A DNA stretch of 64,000 bases from an uncultured Pelagibacteraceae bacterium (GCA_902594675.1 CACJNE010000007.1:16760-80759); one strand, 5' to 3'; counted from the first letter of the stretch, positions 33,866 through 43,136 are shown. The notes: a model not told the origin generated them from the letters alone. Numbers and translations are program-made.

Positions 33866-36377
33866 TTTAAGTCTTTACTCTAGATATGCATTTCGTGATT
33901 TAACTAGAAGTTACTCAAAAATATTAAGCATCATAATTACTTTATTAATAAGCCTTTTTATACTTAGTGCTATCTTAACTATCGAGGACAGTTTAGAAAA
34001 TGAACTTAACGAAAATTCAAAAGTTCTTTTAGGAGGCGATTTAGAAATTGATTATAATAATAAAGAAGGTGATAGAAGTTTAATCAATCAGGTCGAAAGT
34101 TTTTCTACAGTATCACAAATGGTTGAATTCAGCACAATGATTTCAACAACAAAAAATAAAAATAATAAAACATCATTTACAAGAATAAAAGCAGTTGATC
34201 AAAATTACCCTTTGTATGGAGAAGTAATTTATGAACCAATTGGGTCATTAGAAAATTTAAACAAAATTGATAACACTATAATTGTAAACGAAAATATATT
34301 TAAGAACTTAGAACTCAAAATTAATGATATCGTAAAAGTTCAAAATAAAGAATTCAAAGTTATTGGTACCGTGAAAGTTCTACCAGATATTGGTGGAGCA
34401 TTTGTTTTTGGTGATTTTGCCCTAACAGGAAAAAAAACATTAGATAATTTGGAATTAAATACTTTAGGAAGCTTCTTAAATTACGAATACAAAATCCGAT
34501 TTGATGGTGACGAAAATAAAGATAATAAAATAAATAAAATTGTTAATATTTTTAAAAATGACAGTAAAGTAAAAATACGATATCCAGAAAACTCTGCTGG
34601 AGGCATTAAAAGAATTATCGATAATTTTTCACAATTTTTATCATTGGTATCAATAAGTGCTATGCTTATTGCTGGAATAGGAATTGCAAATACTCTTCTT
34701 TCATTTATTAATCAAAAGAATTCATCAATTGCAGTTCAAAAATCAATAGGAATTAATTCTGTGAATATTAAGACTATTTATTATTTACAATTATTTATAA
34801 TTTTATTTTTTATTTCACTGATTGCCTATGGGTTAAGTTTTTTATTGGTGCCAATTGTAGATAAATATATATCAGATGGATTTGGATTAAATATTGAGGC
34901 CTCTTTTTCATTAACAAATTTATCAATAGTTTTTTTAGTGGGATTATTGGTAATAATTATATTTTCAATCCCAACTGTTAATTCTATTGACCAAATTAAA
35001 GCCTCAAGTTTGTTTAGAAATGTTTTTCAAAGTTTGCAGTTTAAGTATTCAAAAAAATCAATAATATTAAGTTTATTTCTACTAGCTATTTTAATTATTT
35101 TATTTGCATATAGGTCCTCTCTTCCATATTACAGCTTGATTTATTTTGCTTCTTTTTTTGTATGCCTAGCTATGTTTTTTTATGTTTCCCGTTTAATAAT
35201 ATTATTACTTAGGAACAATCTAACTAATCTTGGAATTTCATCAAAAATAGCGGTTAAAAATATTACACAATCAAAAAGTATTACTCCAATAACTGTTATG
35301 TCTCTTGGATTAGGAATGACATTGCTGCTTACTTTAGCATTTGTGGGCTCTAATTTTAAAAGAGAAATAGCAAAATCAATTCCAGATATTGCTCCTGATT
35401 ATTTCTTTTTAGGTATTCAAAATAATCAGAAAGATTTATTTCAAAAAGTCATTAATGAAACAGATGAAGATGCTGTAATAGAAATTGTTCCTATTGTGTC
35501 AGCTGGAATTGTTAAAATTAATGGAATAGACCCAAACACCTATATATCAAATTCTAATGACAGCTATTGGGTAATTATGAACGATAGACGAGTTTCTTGG
35601 GTCGACACAATTCCAAAAGATAATCCAATTTTAGAGGGTAGTTGGTGGGACACTTCACAACCTAACAAATTACAAATTTCATTAGATAGCAAAGTCGCAA
35701 AAGACTTTGGAGTTAATATTGGTGACAAGTTTACACTAAGAATTTATGGAAGAGAAATTGAAGGTGAAGTAGTTAATTTAAGATTGGTGAATTATCAAGA
35801 TTTAAGTATTAACTTTGCAATGTTACTTAATCCACAATTCGCAAAAAATATTCCACATGAGTACCTTTCTACAATAAAATTTAAAAAAGCTGATAATTTC
35901 AATGAAGTAAATTTTTTAGATCAATTCCCAAGTGTATCAATAATAAAAATTTCAGATTATTTGTCAAAAGTGACGGATGTACTTAATAAAGTATTTATCG
36001 CAGTAAGTATAATTTCAGCAGTCACTGTTATTATAGGCTTAGTTGTAATTTCAAGTGCAATTATTGTTCAAGGAAAAATTAAAACATTTCAAAATCTTAT
36101 TTTCAAAATTTTAGGATTTTCAAAGAAAGAAATTATAATTTCTTCAATTATTGAATTCATTATATCTTTTTTGTCTATAATATTATTTTCTACTGTTTTT
36201 TCCGTAATAGCATCAAAGTTTATTATTGAAAATATATTTCAACTCAACTGGTTATTTGAATTTGAGATATTTTTATATGTTATAATTGGTGTAGGTTTAA
36301 CAACACTTGCTCTTATAATATTGACAAACTTAAAATATTTAAGTCCAAAAGTTTATCCACTTGTCAGAAACGAATAA
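33852..36377 (+). CDS. FtsX/YbbP-type ABC transporter permease
   Basis: An 841-residue permease with the architecture of YbbP: an N-terminal helix, a periplasmic MacB-like domain, a three-helix FtsX unit near residues 260-370 (SISAMLIAGIGIANTLLSFI), two extra central helices (~400-450), then a second periplasmic domain and a second FtsX unit near 710-835. GTG 33852 is the only plausible start, since the frame overlaps the ATPase gene. It works mechanically with the ATPase at 33191 rather than as a classic importer, probably handling lipids or lipoproteins of the envelope. It is the longest gene in the window. Confidence 0.9.
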   Translation: MKINDLSLYSRYAFRDLTRSYSKILSIIITLLISLFILSAILTIEDSLENELNENSKVLLGGDLEIDYNNKEGDRSLINQVESFSTVSQMVEFSTMISTTKNKNNKTSFTRIKAVDQNYPLYGEVIYEPIGSLENLNKIDNTIIVNENIFKNLELKINDIVKVQNKEFKVIGTVKVLPDIGGAFVFGDFALTGKKTLDNLELNTLGSFLNYEYKIRFDGDENKDNKINKIVNIFKNDSKVKIRYPENSAGGIKRIIDNFSQFLSLVSISAMLIAGIGIANTLLSFINQKNSSIAVQKSIGINSVNIKTIYYLQLFIILFFISLIAYGLSFLLVPIVDKYISDGFGLNIEASFSLTNLSIVFLVGLLVIIIFSIPTVNSIDQIKASSLFRNVFQSLQFKYSKKSIILSLFLLAILIILFAYRSSLPYYSLIYFASFFVCLAMFFYVSRLIILLLRNNLTNLGISSKIAVKNITQSKSITPITVMSLGLGMTLLLTLAFVGSNFKREIAKSIPDIAPDYFFLGIQNNQKDLFQKVINETDEDAVIEIVPIVSAGIVKINGIDPNTYISNSNDSYWVIMNDRRVSWVDTIPKDNPILEGSWWDTSQPNKLQISLDSKVAKDFGVNIGDKFTLRIYGREIEGEVVNLRLVNYQDLSINFAMLLNPQFAKNIPHEYLSTIKFKKADNFNEVNFLDQFPSVSIIKISDYLSKVTDVLNKVFIAVSIISAVTVIIGLVVISSAIIVQGKIKTFQNLIFKILGFSKKEIIISSIIEFIISFLSIILFSTVFSVIASKFIIENIFQLNWLFEFEIFLYVIIGVGLTTLALIILTNLKYLSPKVYPLVRNE

Positions 36378-36400
36378 TATTTGATAATTTTGATTATTTT

Positions 36401-36793
36401 TTAAATTGAAGCTTTCAAAGCCTCATAAATTAAATCTTCTGTAGTTTCGCCGATGCTTCTATAGACTTCTTTGCCATCCTTGAAAATTAATAGAGTAGTC
36501 TGATAAAGCACATTAAAAGCATCAGCAATATCTCTATTCATTACATCAAATGAAAAATACTCAATATTATCAAATTTAATATCTGACAATTCACCTTCTT
36601 TTTTCGCTGTTTGTAATATTTTCATTTGTTTTGCACACGATGAACAATATTCTATCCAAGAACTAATCACTATAACTTTTCCCTCTGTTTGAGCTTTATT
36701 AAACAATTCTTGGTCAAATGTTGTTTTCTTTTCCATTGCATTTGCACTAGTTGCAAACGTACAAATCATAAGTATTAAAATTCTTTTAAACAT
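36401..36793 (-). CDS. Exported thioredoxin-fold protein with CSSC motif
   Basis: A 130-residue protein with a signal peptide (MFKRILILMICTFATSANAM) and a thioredoxin fold. The redox motif is CSSC in IEYCSSCAKQMK, preceded by the strand VIVISSW, and a cis-proline equivalent appears to be replaced: the segment reads YQTTLLIFKDGKEV, with Thr where Pro is usual. It is similar to DsbD-gamma-like or thioredoxin-related periplasmic proteins. It is convergent with the YbbP-like gene and divergent from the thiV locus, so its partner is not evident. A role in periplasmic disulfide exchange is probable. Confidence 0.8.
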   Translation of the reverse strand: MFKRILILMICTFATSANAMEKKTTFDQELFNKAQTEGKVIVISSWIEYCSSCAKQMKILQTAKKEGELSDIKFDNIEYFSFDVMNRDIADAFNVLYQTTLLIFKDGKEVYRSIGETTEDLIYEALKASI

Positions 36794-36842
36794 CCTTTAA
36801 TATTATGTATTCTAAAAATAAAAAAAATACTTTATATTGACA

Positions 36843-36907
36843 CATGGGGTGCCATTATAGGCTGAGAAAAACCCAAAGAACCTGTCCGGTAATTCAGAAA
36901 GGGAATA
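36843..36907 (+). promoter_or_regulatory. TPP riboswitch (THI element)
   Basis: The conserved THI-box blocks occur in order: GGGGTGCC at 36846-36853, GGCTGAGA at 36860-36867, ACCC at 36871-36874, GAACCTG at 36878-36884 and CCGGTAAT at 36886-36893. GGGT (36847-36850) can pair with ACCC as P2, and GCC with GGC as a very short P3. The 3' end, AAAGGGA, is also the ribosome-binding site, three bases from the ATG at 36908, so TPP binding would directly block translation start. Confidence 0.92.
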
Positions 36908-38338
36908 ATGGAACAAATAAATATCATTAATCAAACCTCAGCAATAATATTAACTTTAGCAATTAGTATTGTTTTTTTAATAATTGGTCTTCTTTACTCT
37001 AAAAAGTTTCAAGGACTAAATAATTATTTGGTTGCAAATAGATCTGTTGGTACTTTTTCTTTAACAGCAAGTTTGGTCGCATCTGCTTTGGGGGCATGGA
37101 TATTATTTGGTCCTGCATCTGCTGCTACATGGGGAGGTATAGGGGCAGTTATCGGATACTCTTTAGGAACAGCATTTCCTCTTTTCACCCTTATATACTT
37201 AGGTAAAAAATTTAGAGAGAAATACCCAAGAAGCAAATCTTTAATTGAAGTTATAAGGCTTAGATTTGGTTCACAATTATTTAAACTGATTTTATTTTTA
37301 TCCATTTTTTATATGTCCATTTTTTTAATAGCAGAGGTGACAGCTGTTTCTATATTAATCAATTATATATCTGGTACAGATCTATGGATAACAGCATCTA
37401 TTGTGATAATTAGTTCTCTTATATATACTTTGTATGGTGGATTACGAGCTTCAATATTTACAGATAATATTCAGTTTATAGTTTTTGGTTTACTTTTAAT
37501 AATATCATTTTCGTATTTGATATCTTTAAACTCTAATGAGTTTGGCTTTGAATTTATCAAACAAAATAAACCTAATTTATTAAGCTTTAACTATTTGCCA
37601 AATTTTACTGCAGGTCTAACTTTTTTTATAGCTGTTGCAGCAACAAATCTTTTTCATCAAGGTAATTGGCAAAGAGTTTATGCAGCTAAAGACAATAAAG
37701 TTTTAAAAAGTAGTCTAATTTTTTCATTTTTAATCATTATACCAATTGTATTTTTGATGGGATTTACAGGGTTAATTGCAACTTCTCAAAATTCAAATCT
37801 TATTCCTGATCTAGCATTTTTTTCTTTGCTACTTAAAGAAAATGCTCTTTTTCTATCAATTATTATAATAATTTTAGCTATTTCATTAACAGTAAGCAGC
37901 ATAGATACTTTGGTAAATGCTATTTCTAGTTTAATAATTGTTGATGGAAACAAAGTTATCAAATTCAAAGGTGATTATTTAAAATTATCTAAGCAAATAA
38001 TAATATTAATCTCTTTAATTTCTTTTTTCGTTGCATCAAAAGGAATAAGTATTTTATATTTATTTTTACTGGCTGATTTATTTTGTTGTGCGGCTGTACT
38101 AAGTGTATTTTATAGTTTTTACTCCAAAAAATTTACTGAAAAAAATGCATATGTAGCTATTATTATTGGATTAATTGGAGGAATTCTTTTATTCCCAAGT
38201 CCTGACTTTTCAAAATCAATTCTGGTCGGAATAATATTGCCTATAGACTTTTTACCTTTATTTGTCTCTCAATCCTTGCTTTTTTGCTCATTTATTGTTG
38301 CTACTTTTTTACCTATTTTATCTTGGAGACTAAAATAA
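36908..38338 (+). CDS. thiV: Sodium:solute symporter, thiamine-precursor (HMP) type ThiV
   Basis: A 476-residue sodium:solute symporter (SSS) protein with about thirteen helices. Family features are the helix-1 region GLNNYLVANRSVGTFSLTASLVASALGAWILFGP, YTLYGGLRASIFTDNIQF in helix 5 and TNLFHQGNWQRVYAAKDNK near residue 250. The TPP riboswitch ending at its start codon shows that it is controlled by thiamine pyrophosphate. In Pelagibacter, a symporter with this arrangement was named ThiV and proposed to import the pyrimidine precursor HMP, for which SAR11 is auxotrophic. Transport of HMP is therefore established by association and inferred here. Confidence 0.9.
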   Translation: MEQINIINQTSAIILTLAISIVFLIIGLLYSKKFQGLNNYLVANRSVGTFSLTASLVASALGAWILFGPASAATWGGIGAVIGYSLGTAFPLFTLIYLGKKFREKYPRSKSLIEVIRLRFGSQLFKLILFLSIFYMSIFLIAEVTAVSILINYISGTDLWITASIVIISSLIYTLYGGLRASIFTDNIQFIVFGLLLIISFSYLISLNSNEFGFEFIKQNKPNLLSFNYLPNFTAGLTFFIAVAATNLFHQGNWQRVYAAKDNKVLKSSLIFSFLIIIPIVFLMGFTGLIATSQNSNLIPDLAFFSLLLKENALFLSIIIIILAISLTVSSIDTLVNAISSLIIVDGNKVIKFKGDYLKLSKQIIILISLISFFVASKGISILYLFLLADLFCCAAVLSVFYSFYSKKFTEKNAYVAIIIGLIGGILLFPSPDFSKSILVGIILPIDFLPLFVSQSLLFCSFIVATFLPILSWRLK

Positions 38339-38381
38339 ACCATCATTTACATCTTGTTTATAAAAATATATTATAAAAGTA

Positions 38382-39488
38382 ATGAGTTTTATTTTGCCAT
38401 TTATTGTATTGATCATTGTAGTTGTTTTTATTCATGAGTATGGACATTACTATTTTGCAAAAAAATATGGTGTTGGAGTAACTGACTTTTCTATAGGTTT
38501 TGGAAAAGAATTATTTGGTTGGAATGATAAATCTGGAACAAGATGGAAAATTTGTTGGATACCCTTGGGTGGTTATGTTAAATTTTTTGGAGATCGAAAT
38601 GTTTTTTCCCAGTCTGATCAAGAAGAACTTTTAAAAAAATACAATAAAGAAGATCAAGAAAAGCTTTTTGTCACAAAACCGTTGTATCAAAGATCATTAA
38701 TTGTTGCAGGTGGTCCAATTGCAAACTTTGTTTTAGCAATATTTATTTTTTTATTCATATATATGTTTGCAGGAAAAGACTTTACCCCAGCAATTATCGA
38801 TGAAGTTCAAAAAGACAGTCCTGCAGAAATTGCTGGAATGAAAAAAAAAGATGTAATACTTGAAATAGATAATAACAAAGTAGAGAGTATCCTTGACGTT
38901 TCTAAACTAATTTTAATGTCAACATCTGAAATTGTTGATTTTAAAGTTTCTAGATATGATCAAGAATTATTGTTAAAAGTAAAACCAAAAATTGTTGCTG
39001 GAGTTGATAACCTAGGAAACAAAATTAACAAAAGAATTATTGGAATAAAACTTAGTCCTTATAACAATGAAATAAACCATAAAAAATTAGGACCGGCTAA
39101 GGCATTAATTGAGTCTGTCAAAGAAGTTTATTTTGTGACTACTTCATCTCTTAAATATATGGGCTCAATGATTACTGGCTCTGGAGATAGTTCTCAATTA
39201 GGAGGGCCTATTAGAATAGCTAAAATTTCAGGTCAAGTTGCAGAGTTTGGAATACTCCCATTTATTAGCATGATGGCTTATATTTCAATTAGTTTAGGTT
39301 TAATTAATCTATTTCCAATCCCACTTTTAGATGGTGGTCACTTAATGTTTTACGCTTTCGAAAAAGTATTAGGAAAGCCGTTAAGCCAAAAAACACAGGA
39401 AGGTTTTTTTCGAATCGGAATGTTTTTATTGTTAACTTTGATGTTTTTTGCGACTTTCAATGACCTTAAAGATTTAGGCTTATTTTAA
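38382..39488 (+). CDS. rseP: RseP-type site-2 zinc metalloprotease
   Basis: A 368-residue intramembrane protease. The zinc-binding HEYGH is at residues 18-22 in the first helix, and the third ligand is in PIPLLDGGHLMFYAFE near residue 320. One PDZ domain lies at about 125-205 (EVQKDSPAEIAGMKKKDVILEID). The GGYVKFFGDRN loop near residue 63 is the family's membrane-re-entrant hairpin. It cleaves membrane-bound anti-sigma factors or remnant signal peptides. In other proteobacteria it sits between dxr and bamA; here it follows thiV and precedes the HU gene, so that conserved neighbourhood is absent. Confidence 0.95.
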   Translation: MSFILPFIVLIIVVVFIHEYGHYYFAKKYGVGVTDFSIGFGKELFGWNDKSGTRWKICWIPLGGYVKFFGDRNVFSQSDQEELLKKYNKEDQEKLFVTKPLYQRSLIVAGGPIANFVLAIFIFLFIYMFAGKDFTPAIIDEVQKDSPAEIAGMKKKDVILEIDNNKVESILDVSKLILMSTSEIVDFKVSRYDQELLLKVKPKIVAGVDNLGNKINKRIIGIKLSPYNNEINHKKLGPAKALIESVKEVYFVTTSSLKYMGSMITGSGDSSQLGGPIRIAKISGQVAEFGILPFISMMAYISISLGLINLFPIPLLDGGHLMFYAFEKVLGKPLSQKTQEGFFRIGMFLLLTLMFFATFNDLKDLGLF

Positions 39489-39639
39489 AGGTATTTTTGA
39501 TAGATAAAAAAGCTAGATAAATCAACACTTATTTATAACTATATGTTGTGCCAAAAATTATTTTAGACACAAAAAAAAAGCTTGAATTATCAATGATTTT
39601 GTTAAGTATATAAATATAACCTTTAAAACCGGAGCTAAA

Positions 39640-39915
39640 ATGAACAAAAAACAACTTGTAGCAAAACTAGCTGGGTCGTTAAATCAAAGCAAAGCTGATG
39701 CTGAGCGTACTTTTGATACAATTACCAACACTATTTTGGATGCTTTAAAAGGCGACGATAATGTGAAAATTGCTGGTTTTGGAACATATAAAGTGGCTAA
39801 AAGAAAAGCCCGAATTGGTCGTAATCCAAGAACTGGAGAACAAATCCAAATCGCTGCTTCTCAAAAGGTGAAGTTTTTACCTGCAAAAGCACTTAAAGAA
39901 GTTTTCAACAAATAA
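39640..39915 (+). CDS. hup: HU-family DNA-binding protein
   Basis: A 91-residue histone-like protein that bends and compacts DNA as a dimer. The start MNKKQLVAKLAGSLNQSKADAERTFD is the HU helical body, and the beta-arm has the canonical GFGTYKVAKRKARIGRNPRTGE sequence with the intercalating proline, followed by FLPAKALKE. The ribosome site GGAG lies shortly before the ATG. Upstream is a 151-bp gap holding an AT-rich promoter region in which I see no clear operator. A stable hairpin follows the stop. Confidence 0.97.
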   Translation: MNKKQLVAKLAGSLNQSKADAERTFDTITNTILDALKGDDNVKIAGFGTYKVAKRKARIGRNPRTGEQIQIAASQKVKFLPAKALKEVFNK

Positions 39916-39925
39916 ACTTTTTTTT

Positions 39926-39965
39926 AACAGCCTTTTTTAAGCTTAAAAACTTGAAAAAGGCTGTT
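39926..39965 (+). terminator. Stem-loop at the 3' end of the HU gene
   Basis: AACAGCCTTTTT at 39926-39937 is the exact inverted repeat of AAAAAGGCTGTT at 39954-39965, enclosing a 16-base loop that can itself partly pair. It begins eleven bases after the HU stop codon. No T-run follows on either strand, so it may be a 3' mRNA stabiliser rather than a textbook intrinsic terminator. Confidence 0.6.
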
Positions 39966-40061
39966 ACCACATGCGCTTACTGCATACCTATTTTTCCTAA
40001 CTATCATTAGTTTTTAATTTTATTAAATTTATAAGAACACCTTTAATTAAACGGAGGTGAA

Positions 40062-41363
40062 ATGGTTAAACTTTTAAAAAAACTGGTTGGTCCATTAGTA
40101 AGTTTATTTTTTTTACTAAATATGACTAGTGCTGGTTATGCTGAAACTACAGTTTCAGCTGAAGTAGGTTTCATATTCAATACATTTCTTTTCTTGGTCT
40201 GTGGTTTTCTAGTAATGTTTATGGCAGCTGGATTCGCCATGCTTGAATCAGGAATGGTAACATCAAAAAGTGTATCAGTAATATGTGCCAAAAATATTGG
40301 ATTATTTTCAATAGCTGGAATTATGTTCTGGATGGTTGGATATAATTTAGCATACGGAATTCCAGAAGGTGGATACATTGGAAGCTTTACTCCATGGTCT
40401 GATGCAAGTTCAGTAGATACTGGATATGCAGATGGATCTGATTGGTACTTCCAAATGGTATTCTGCGCAACAACAGTTTCAATTGTATCTGGAACATTAG
40501 CTGAAAGAATTAAATTATGGCCGTTCTTTTTATTTGCAGCTATTCTTTCAGGTATTATTTATCCAATCGTTATGGGTTGGCAGTGGGGAGGTGGCTGGTT
40601 AGCAGCTGCTGGTTTCTCAGATTTTGCTGGCTCAACACTTGTTCACTCAACTGGAGGTGCAGCAGCATTAGCTGGAGCAATTCTTTTAGGAGCTAGAACT
40701 GGTAGATTTGATAAATCTGGAGCAGCTAAACCTATGAAGCCATTTGCGGCGTCATCTGTACCATTGGTAACAGTTGGTGTATTTATTTTATGGCTAGGTT
40801 GGTTCGGATTTAATGGCGGATCACAATTAGCGATGGGAACATTTGATGATGCAGTTGCTGTATCAAATATTTTCATTAATACAAATTTAGCAGCCTGTGG
40901 TGGTGTATTAGCAGCTGGAGCAGTTACTAGATTAATGGCAGGTAAAACTGACGTTATACAAATGCTTAACGGAGCAATTGGTGGTCTAGTAGCAATTACA
41001 GCTGAACCATTAATGCCTTCACCGCTAGCAGCAATTCTTATAGGTGCAATTGGTGGACTAATAGTTGTCTTCGGAACTAAATTATTATTCTCACTTAAAA
41101 TCGATGATGTAGTTGGAGCAATTCCAGCTCACCTATTCGCTGGAGTATGGGGTACACTAGCTGTTCCACTTACAAATGGCGATGCATCATTCGGTGCGCA
41201 ACTTCTTGGAGTAATATCAATAAATGCATTTGTATTTATAGTTTCACTAATAGTTTGGGGAATTATGAAAGGTACAATGGGTATAAGATTGAGTAAAGAA
41301 GCAGAAAGACTTGGAACTGACGTTTCAGAGTCTGGCGTAATTGCATACGCAATAAGAGACTAA
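40062..41363 (+). CDS. amtB: Ammonium transporter
   Basis: A 433-residue channel-like transporter with a cleavable signal (SAGYAE near residue 28) and eleven further helices. Conserved Amt features are MLESGMVTSKSVSVICAKNIG, the DFAGSTLVHSTGGAAALAGA helix with the first pore histidine, WLGWFGFNGGS, and IPAHLFAGVWGTLAVPL with the second. A strong ribosome site (GGAGGTG) precedes the ATG. No glnK gene is adjacent. A G+C-rich intrinsic terminator follows, and beyond it lies a decayed copy of the gene's own 3' end. Ammonium uptake under nitrogen stress is the expected role. Confidence 0.96.
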   Translation: MVKLLKKLVGPLVSLFFLLNMTSAGYAETTVSAEVGFIFNTFLFLVCGFLVMFMAAGFAMLESGMVTSKSVSVICAKNIGLFSIAGIMFWMVGYNLAYGIPEGGYIGSFTPWSDASSVDTGYADGSDWYFQMVFCATTVSIVSGTLAERIKLWPFFLFAAILSGIIYPIVMGWQWGGGWLAAAGFSDFAGSTLVHSTGGAAALAGAILLGARTGRFDKSGAAKPMKPFAASSVPLVTVGVFILWLGWFGFNGGSQLAMGTFDDAVAVSNIFINTNLAACGGVLAAGAVTRLMAGKTDVIQMLNGAIGGLVAITAEPLMPSPLAAILIGAIGGLIVVFGTKLLFSLKIDDVVGAIPAHLFAGVWGTLAVPLTNGDASFGAQLLGVISINAFVFIVSLIVWGIMKGTMGIRLSKEAERLGTDVSESGVIAYAIRD

Positions 41364-41392
41364 AGAATAACTATCTCTCTCTCTATAGTTAG

Positions 41393-41417
41393 AAAAGGCC
41401 CCTTTTAGGGGCCTTTT
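41393..41417 (+). terminator. Intrinsic terminator after amtB
   Basis: AAAAGGCCCC (41393-41402) pairs perfectly with GGGGCCTTTT (41408-41417) across a five-base loop, followed by another T before CC. It lies 29 bp beyond the amtB stop. The stem starts with A and ends with T runs, so it could work on both strands. Confidence 0.92.
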
Positions 41418-41472
41418 TCCATTTTAAATTTTCTTGTATTGTGTTTATAGTTTTTAAACAGACAATAAGCTT

Positions 41473-41550
41473 GAGAATTAGTAACAAGCTGAAAAACTTG
41501 GAACTTATAAAGCAGAAGTTGGTGTAGTGGCTTATTCGATAAAAGATTAA
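41473..41550 (+). pseudogene. Decayed duplicate of the amtB 3' end
   Basis: Reading from 41488 gives AEKLGTYKAEVGVVAYSIKD followed by a stop, which aligns with the true AmtB C-terminus AERLGTDVSESGVIAYAIRD plus stop. Just upstream, RISNK in a shifted frame (from 41473) matches RLSKE, so a frameshift or deletion separates them. A weak stem, AAGAGGC (41561-41567) with GCCCCTT (41575-41581), sits where the terminator copy should be. No start or ribosome site exists. It is best explained as the remnant of a tandem amtB paralogue that has been lost. Confidence 0.8.
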
Positions 41551-41585
41551 CTAAATTTTGAAGAGGCTAGAAATGCCCCTTTAAA

Positions 41586-42029
41586 CTAGCAACTTTTTAT
41601 AAAATCTAAAACCTCTGCTGCATGACCTGCAGCTCTCACATTTGTCCACTTTTTAATAATTTTATTTTTTTCAATCACAAAAGTACTTCTAACAGTACCC
41701 ATAAATTCTTTGCCCATAAATTTCTTTTTCGCCCATACTTTGTAGCTTTTAAGAGAAGTCTTATCTTCATCAGCTAACAACTCAAATTTTAATTTAAGTT
41801 GTTTGCTCCATTTCTGATGACTTTCTAAACTATCTTTTGAAATTCCATAAATTGTGCAACCTAGTTTTTCAAATTTACTTAGAAGTTTATTAAAATCATT
41901 TGTTTCAATTGTACATCCACTTGTGTTGTCCTTTGGATAAAAATAGATAATGATATATTTCGATTTTACTTTATTTAATTGAACAGTTTTGCCTGATGTA
42001 GACATTAATTTAAAGTTTGGCGCTTTCAT
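41586..42029 (-). CDS. bcp: Peroxiredoxin, PrxQ/BCP type
   Basis: A 147-residue thiol peroxidase reducing hydrogen peroxide and organic hydroperoxides with thioredoxin. The peroxidatic cysteine is Cys39 in YPKDNTSGCTIET, with Ser in place of the usual Pro before Gly. The fold continues with GISKDSLESHQKWSKQLKLKFELLAD and GTVRSTFVIEKN. The second cysteine five residues on, found in many PrxQ proteins, is missing; Cys58 and the C-terminal SC remain as possible resolving residues. It is encoded 14 bp downstream of the glycosyltransferase gene and converges on the amtB remnant. Confidence 0.92.
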   Translation of the reverse strand: MKAPNFKLMSTSGKTVQLNKVKSKYIIIYFYPKDNTSGCTIETNDFNKLLSKFEKLGCTIYGISKDSLESHQKWSKQLKLKFELLADEDKTSLKSYKVWAKKKFMGKEFMGTVRSTFVIEKNKIIKKWTNVRAAGHAAEVLDFIKSC

Positions 42030-42043
42030 AATAATTTATAATT

Positions 42044-43039
42044 TTACTTAATTTTTTCTAATATAAAATTAGAAACTTTATCCACAGTTAATTTTTTCAT
42101 ACCATTTCTATCTCTATTCCAAACATTATCCTCATAATTATCAGGAGTAATTGCTATTATATTGCTATATTTAAGCTCACTAACCGGATCATTACAAATT
42201 AATCCAAAACTTTTGACACCAAGTGCTGCAGACATATTCAACGGTCCAGAGTTATTGCCAACAAAAAATAGTGATTTTTTTAAAATAGCCATGATGTTAA
42301 CTAAATTGTAATTAGAACAGTCAAAAAAATATTTATTTTTAGATAAATTTATTATTTTTGATGCCATTTTGTGATTTTTTTTATTGCATATTAAATAAAT
42401 TTCATCAAATATGTTCTTGGCAGATAAAATATTTGCCAATTCAACAAATAATTCTTCATACCACATTTTAAAATCTTCACCTGAATCAATTCCAAATGAA
42501 ATTATTCTTTTATTAATTTTTTTAACTTTAATATCAATATCATCTCTTTCAAAATTTATTTTTAATTCAGGAATAGTATTATTAACCGGAATATTATTAT
42601 AAAATAGAAACTTTTGTGATTGCTCAGAGTAGCTTAATCTCCAATCCTTTTTACTCAAAAAAGTATTACAGGTTAACCACTTTTTTTGATTGCCCAGCCC
42701 TGGTCCAATAATATTTTTTATACCTGCAAATCTTGCAGCAATAGCCGGTCTACTAATTTTATCCAAAGCATATAAATGAGAAAAATCAGCTTTTTTTAGG
42801 TGTTTATAAAGTTTAAAAGCATCTATCCAATAGTAGATGTTTTTTCTGAAAGAATTATATTCAACTTTATCGATGTAACCTAAATCTTTTAAAATTTCTT
42901 TACCTTGAGTGCTTTCTCTAACTATCAAAATAATTTTTTTTTTATGATATGAACTGATAGCTTTTATGTAAGGTAGTTGCCAAATTAAGTCTCCCAACTT
43001 TGAATGTGAATAAACAATACAAATATTTTTATTTTTCAT
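42044..43039 (-). CDS. Glycosyltransferase family 9 (heptosyltransferase-like)
   Basis: A 331-residue, GT-B fold transferase with the LPS heptosyltransferase pattern: the N-terminal CIVYSHSKLGDLIWQLPYIKAIS, the mid-protein LYALDKISRPAIAARFAGIKNIIGPG, and the C-terminal SLFFVGNNSGPLNMSAALGVKSFGL that binds the sugar nucleotide. It probably adds a sugar to a cell-surface glycolipid from an ADP-sugar, on the cytoplasmic side. No other LPS genes adjoin it in the window. It precedes bcp by 14 bp and is divergent from the sugar-dehydrogenase-like gene across a 97-bp AT-rich gap. Confidence 0.87.
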   Translation of the reverse strand: MKNKNICIVYSHSKLGDLIWQLPYIKAISSYHKKKIILIVRESTQGKEILKDLGYIDKVEYNSFRKNIYYWIDAFKLYKHLKKADFSHLYALDKISRPAIAARFAGIKNIIGPGLGNQKKWLTCNTFLSKKDWRLSYSEQSQKFLFYNNIPVNNTIPELKINFERDDIDIKVKKINKRIISFGIDSGEDFKMWYEELFVELANILSAKNIFDEIYLICNKKNHKMASKIINLSKNKYFFDCSNYNLVNIMAILKKSLFFVGNNSGPLNMSAALGVKSFGLICNDPVSELKYSNIIAITPDNYEDNVWNRDRNGMKKLTVDKVSNFILEKIK

Positions 43040-43136
43040 GAATATAATTCTTTGTTTTGAGGTTCATTATTGAGACATTTAAGCATTTGTCCAGTTTTTT
43101 ATTGATAATGAGTTTTAAACAATTATTTTTTTAAAC

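Noticed and set aside
39558..39571. AATTATTTTAGACAC upstream of the HU gene as a further copy of the regulon element
   Set aside because: Only the ATTTTAGACA half matches and the conserved AACCC end is missing; the AT-rich half is weak evidence.
39926..39965. Hairpin after the HU gene as a small RNA gene
   Set aside because: It is a simple stem-loop eleven bases after the stop codon, without its own recognisable promoter.
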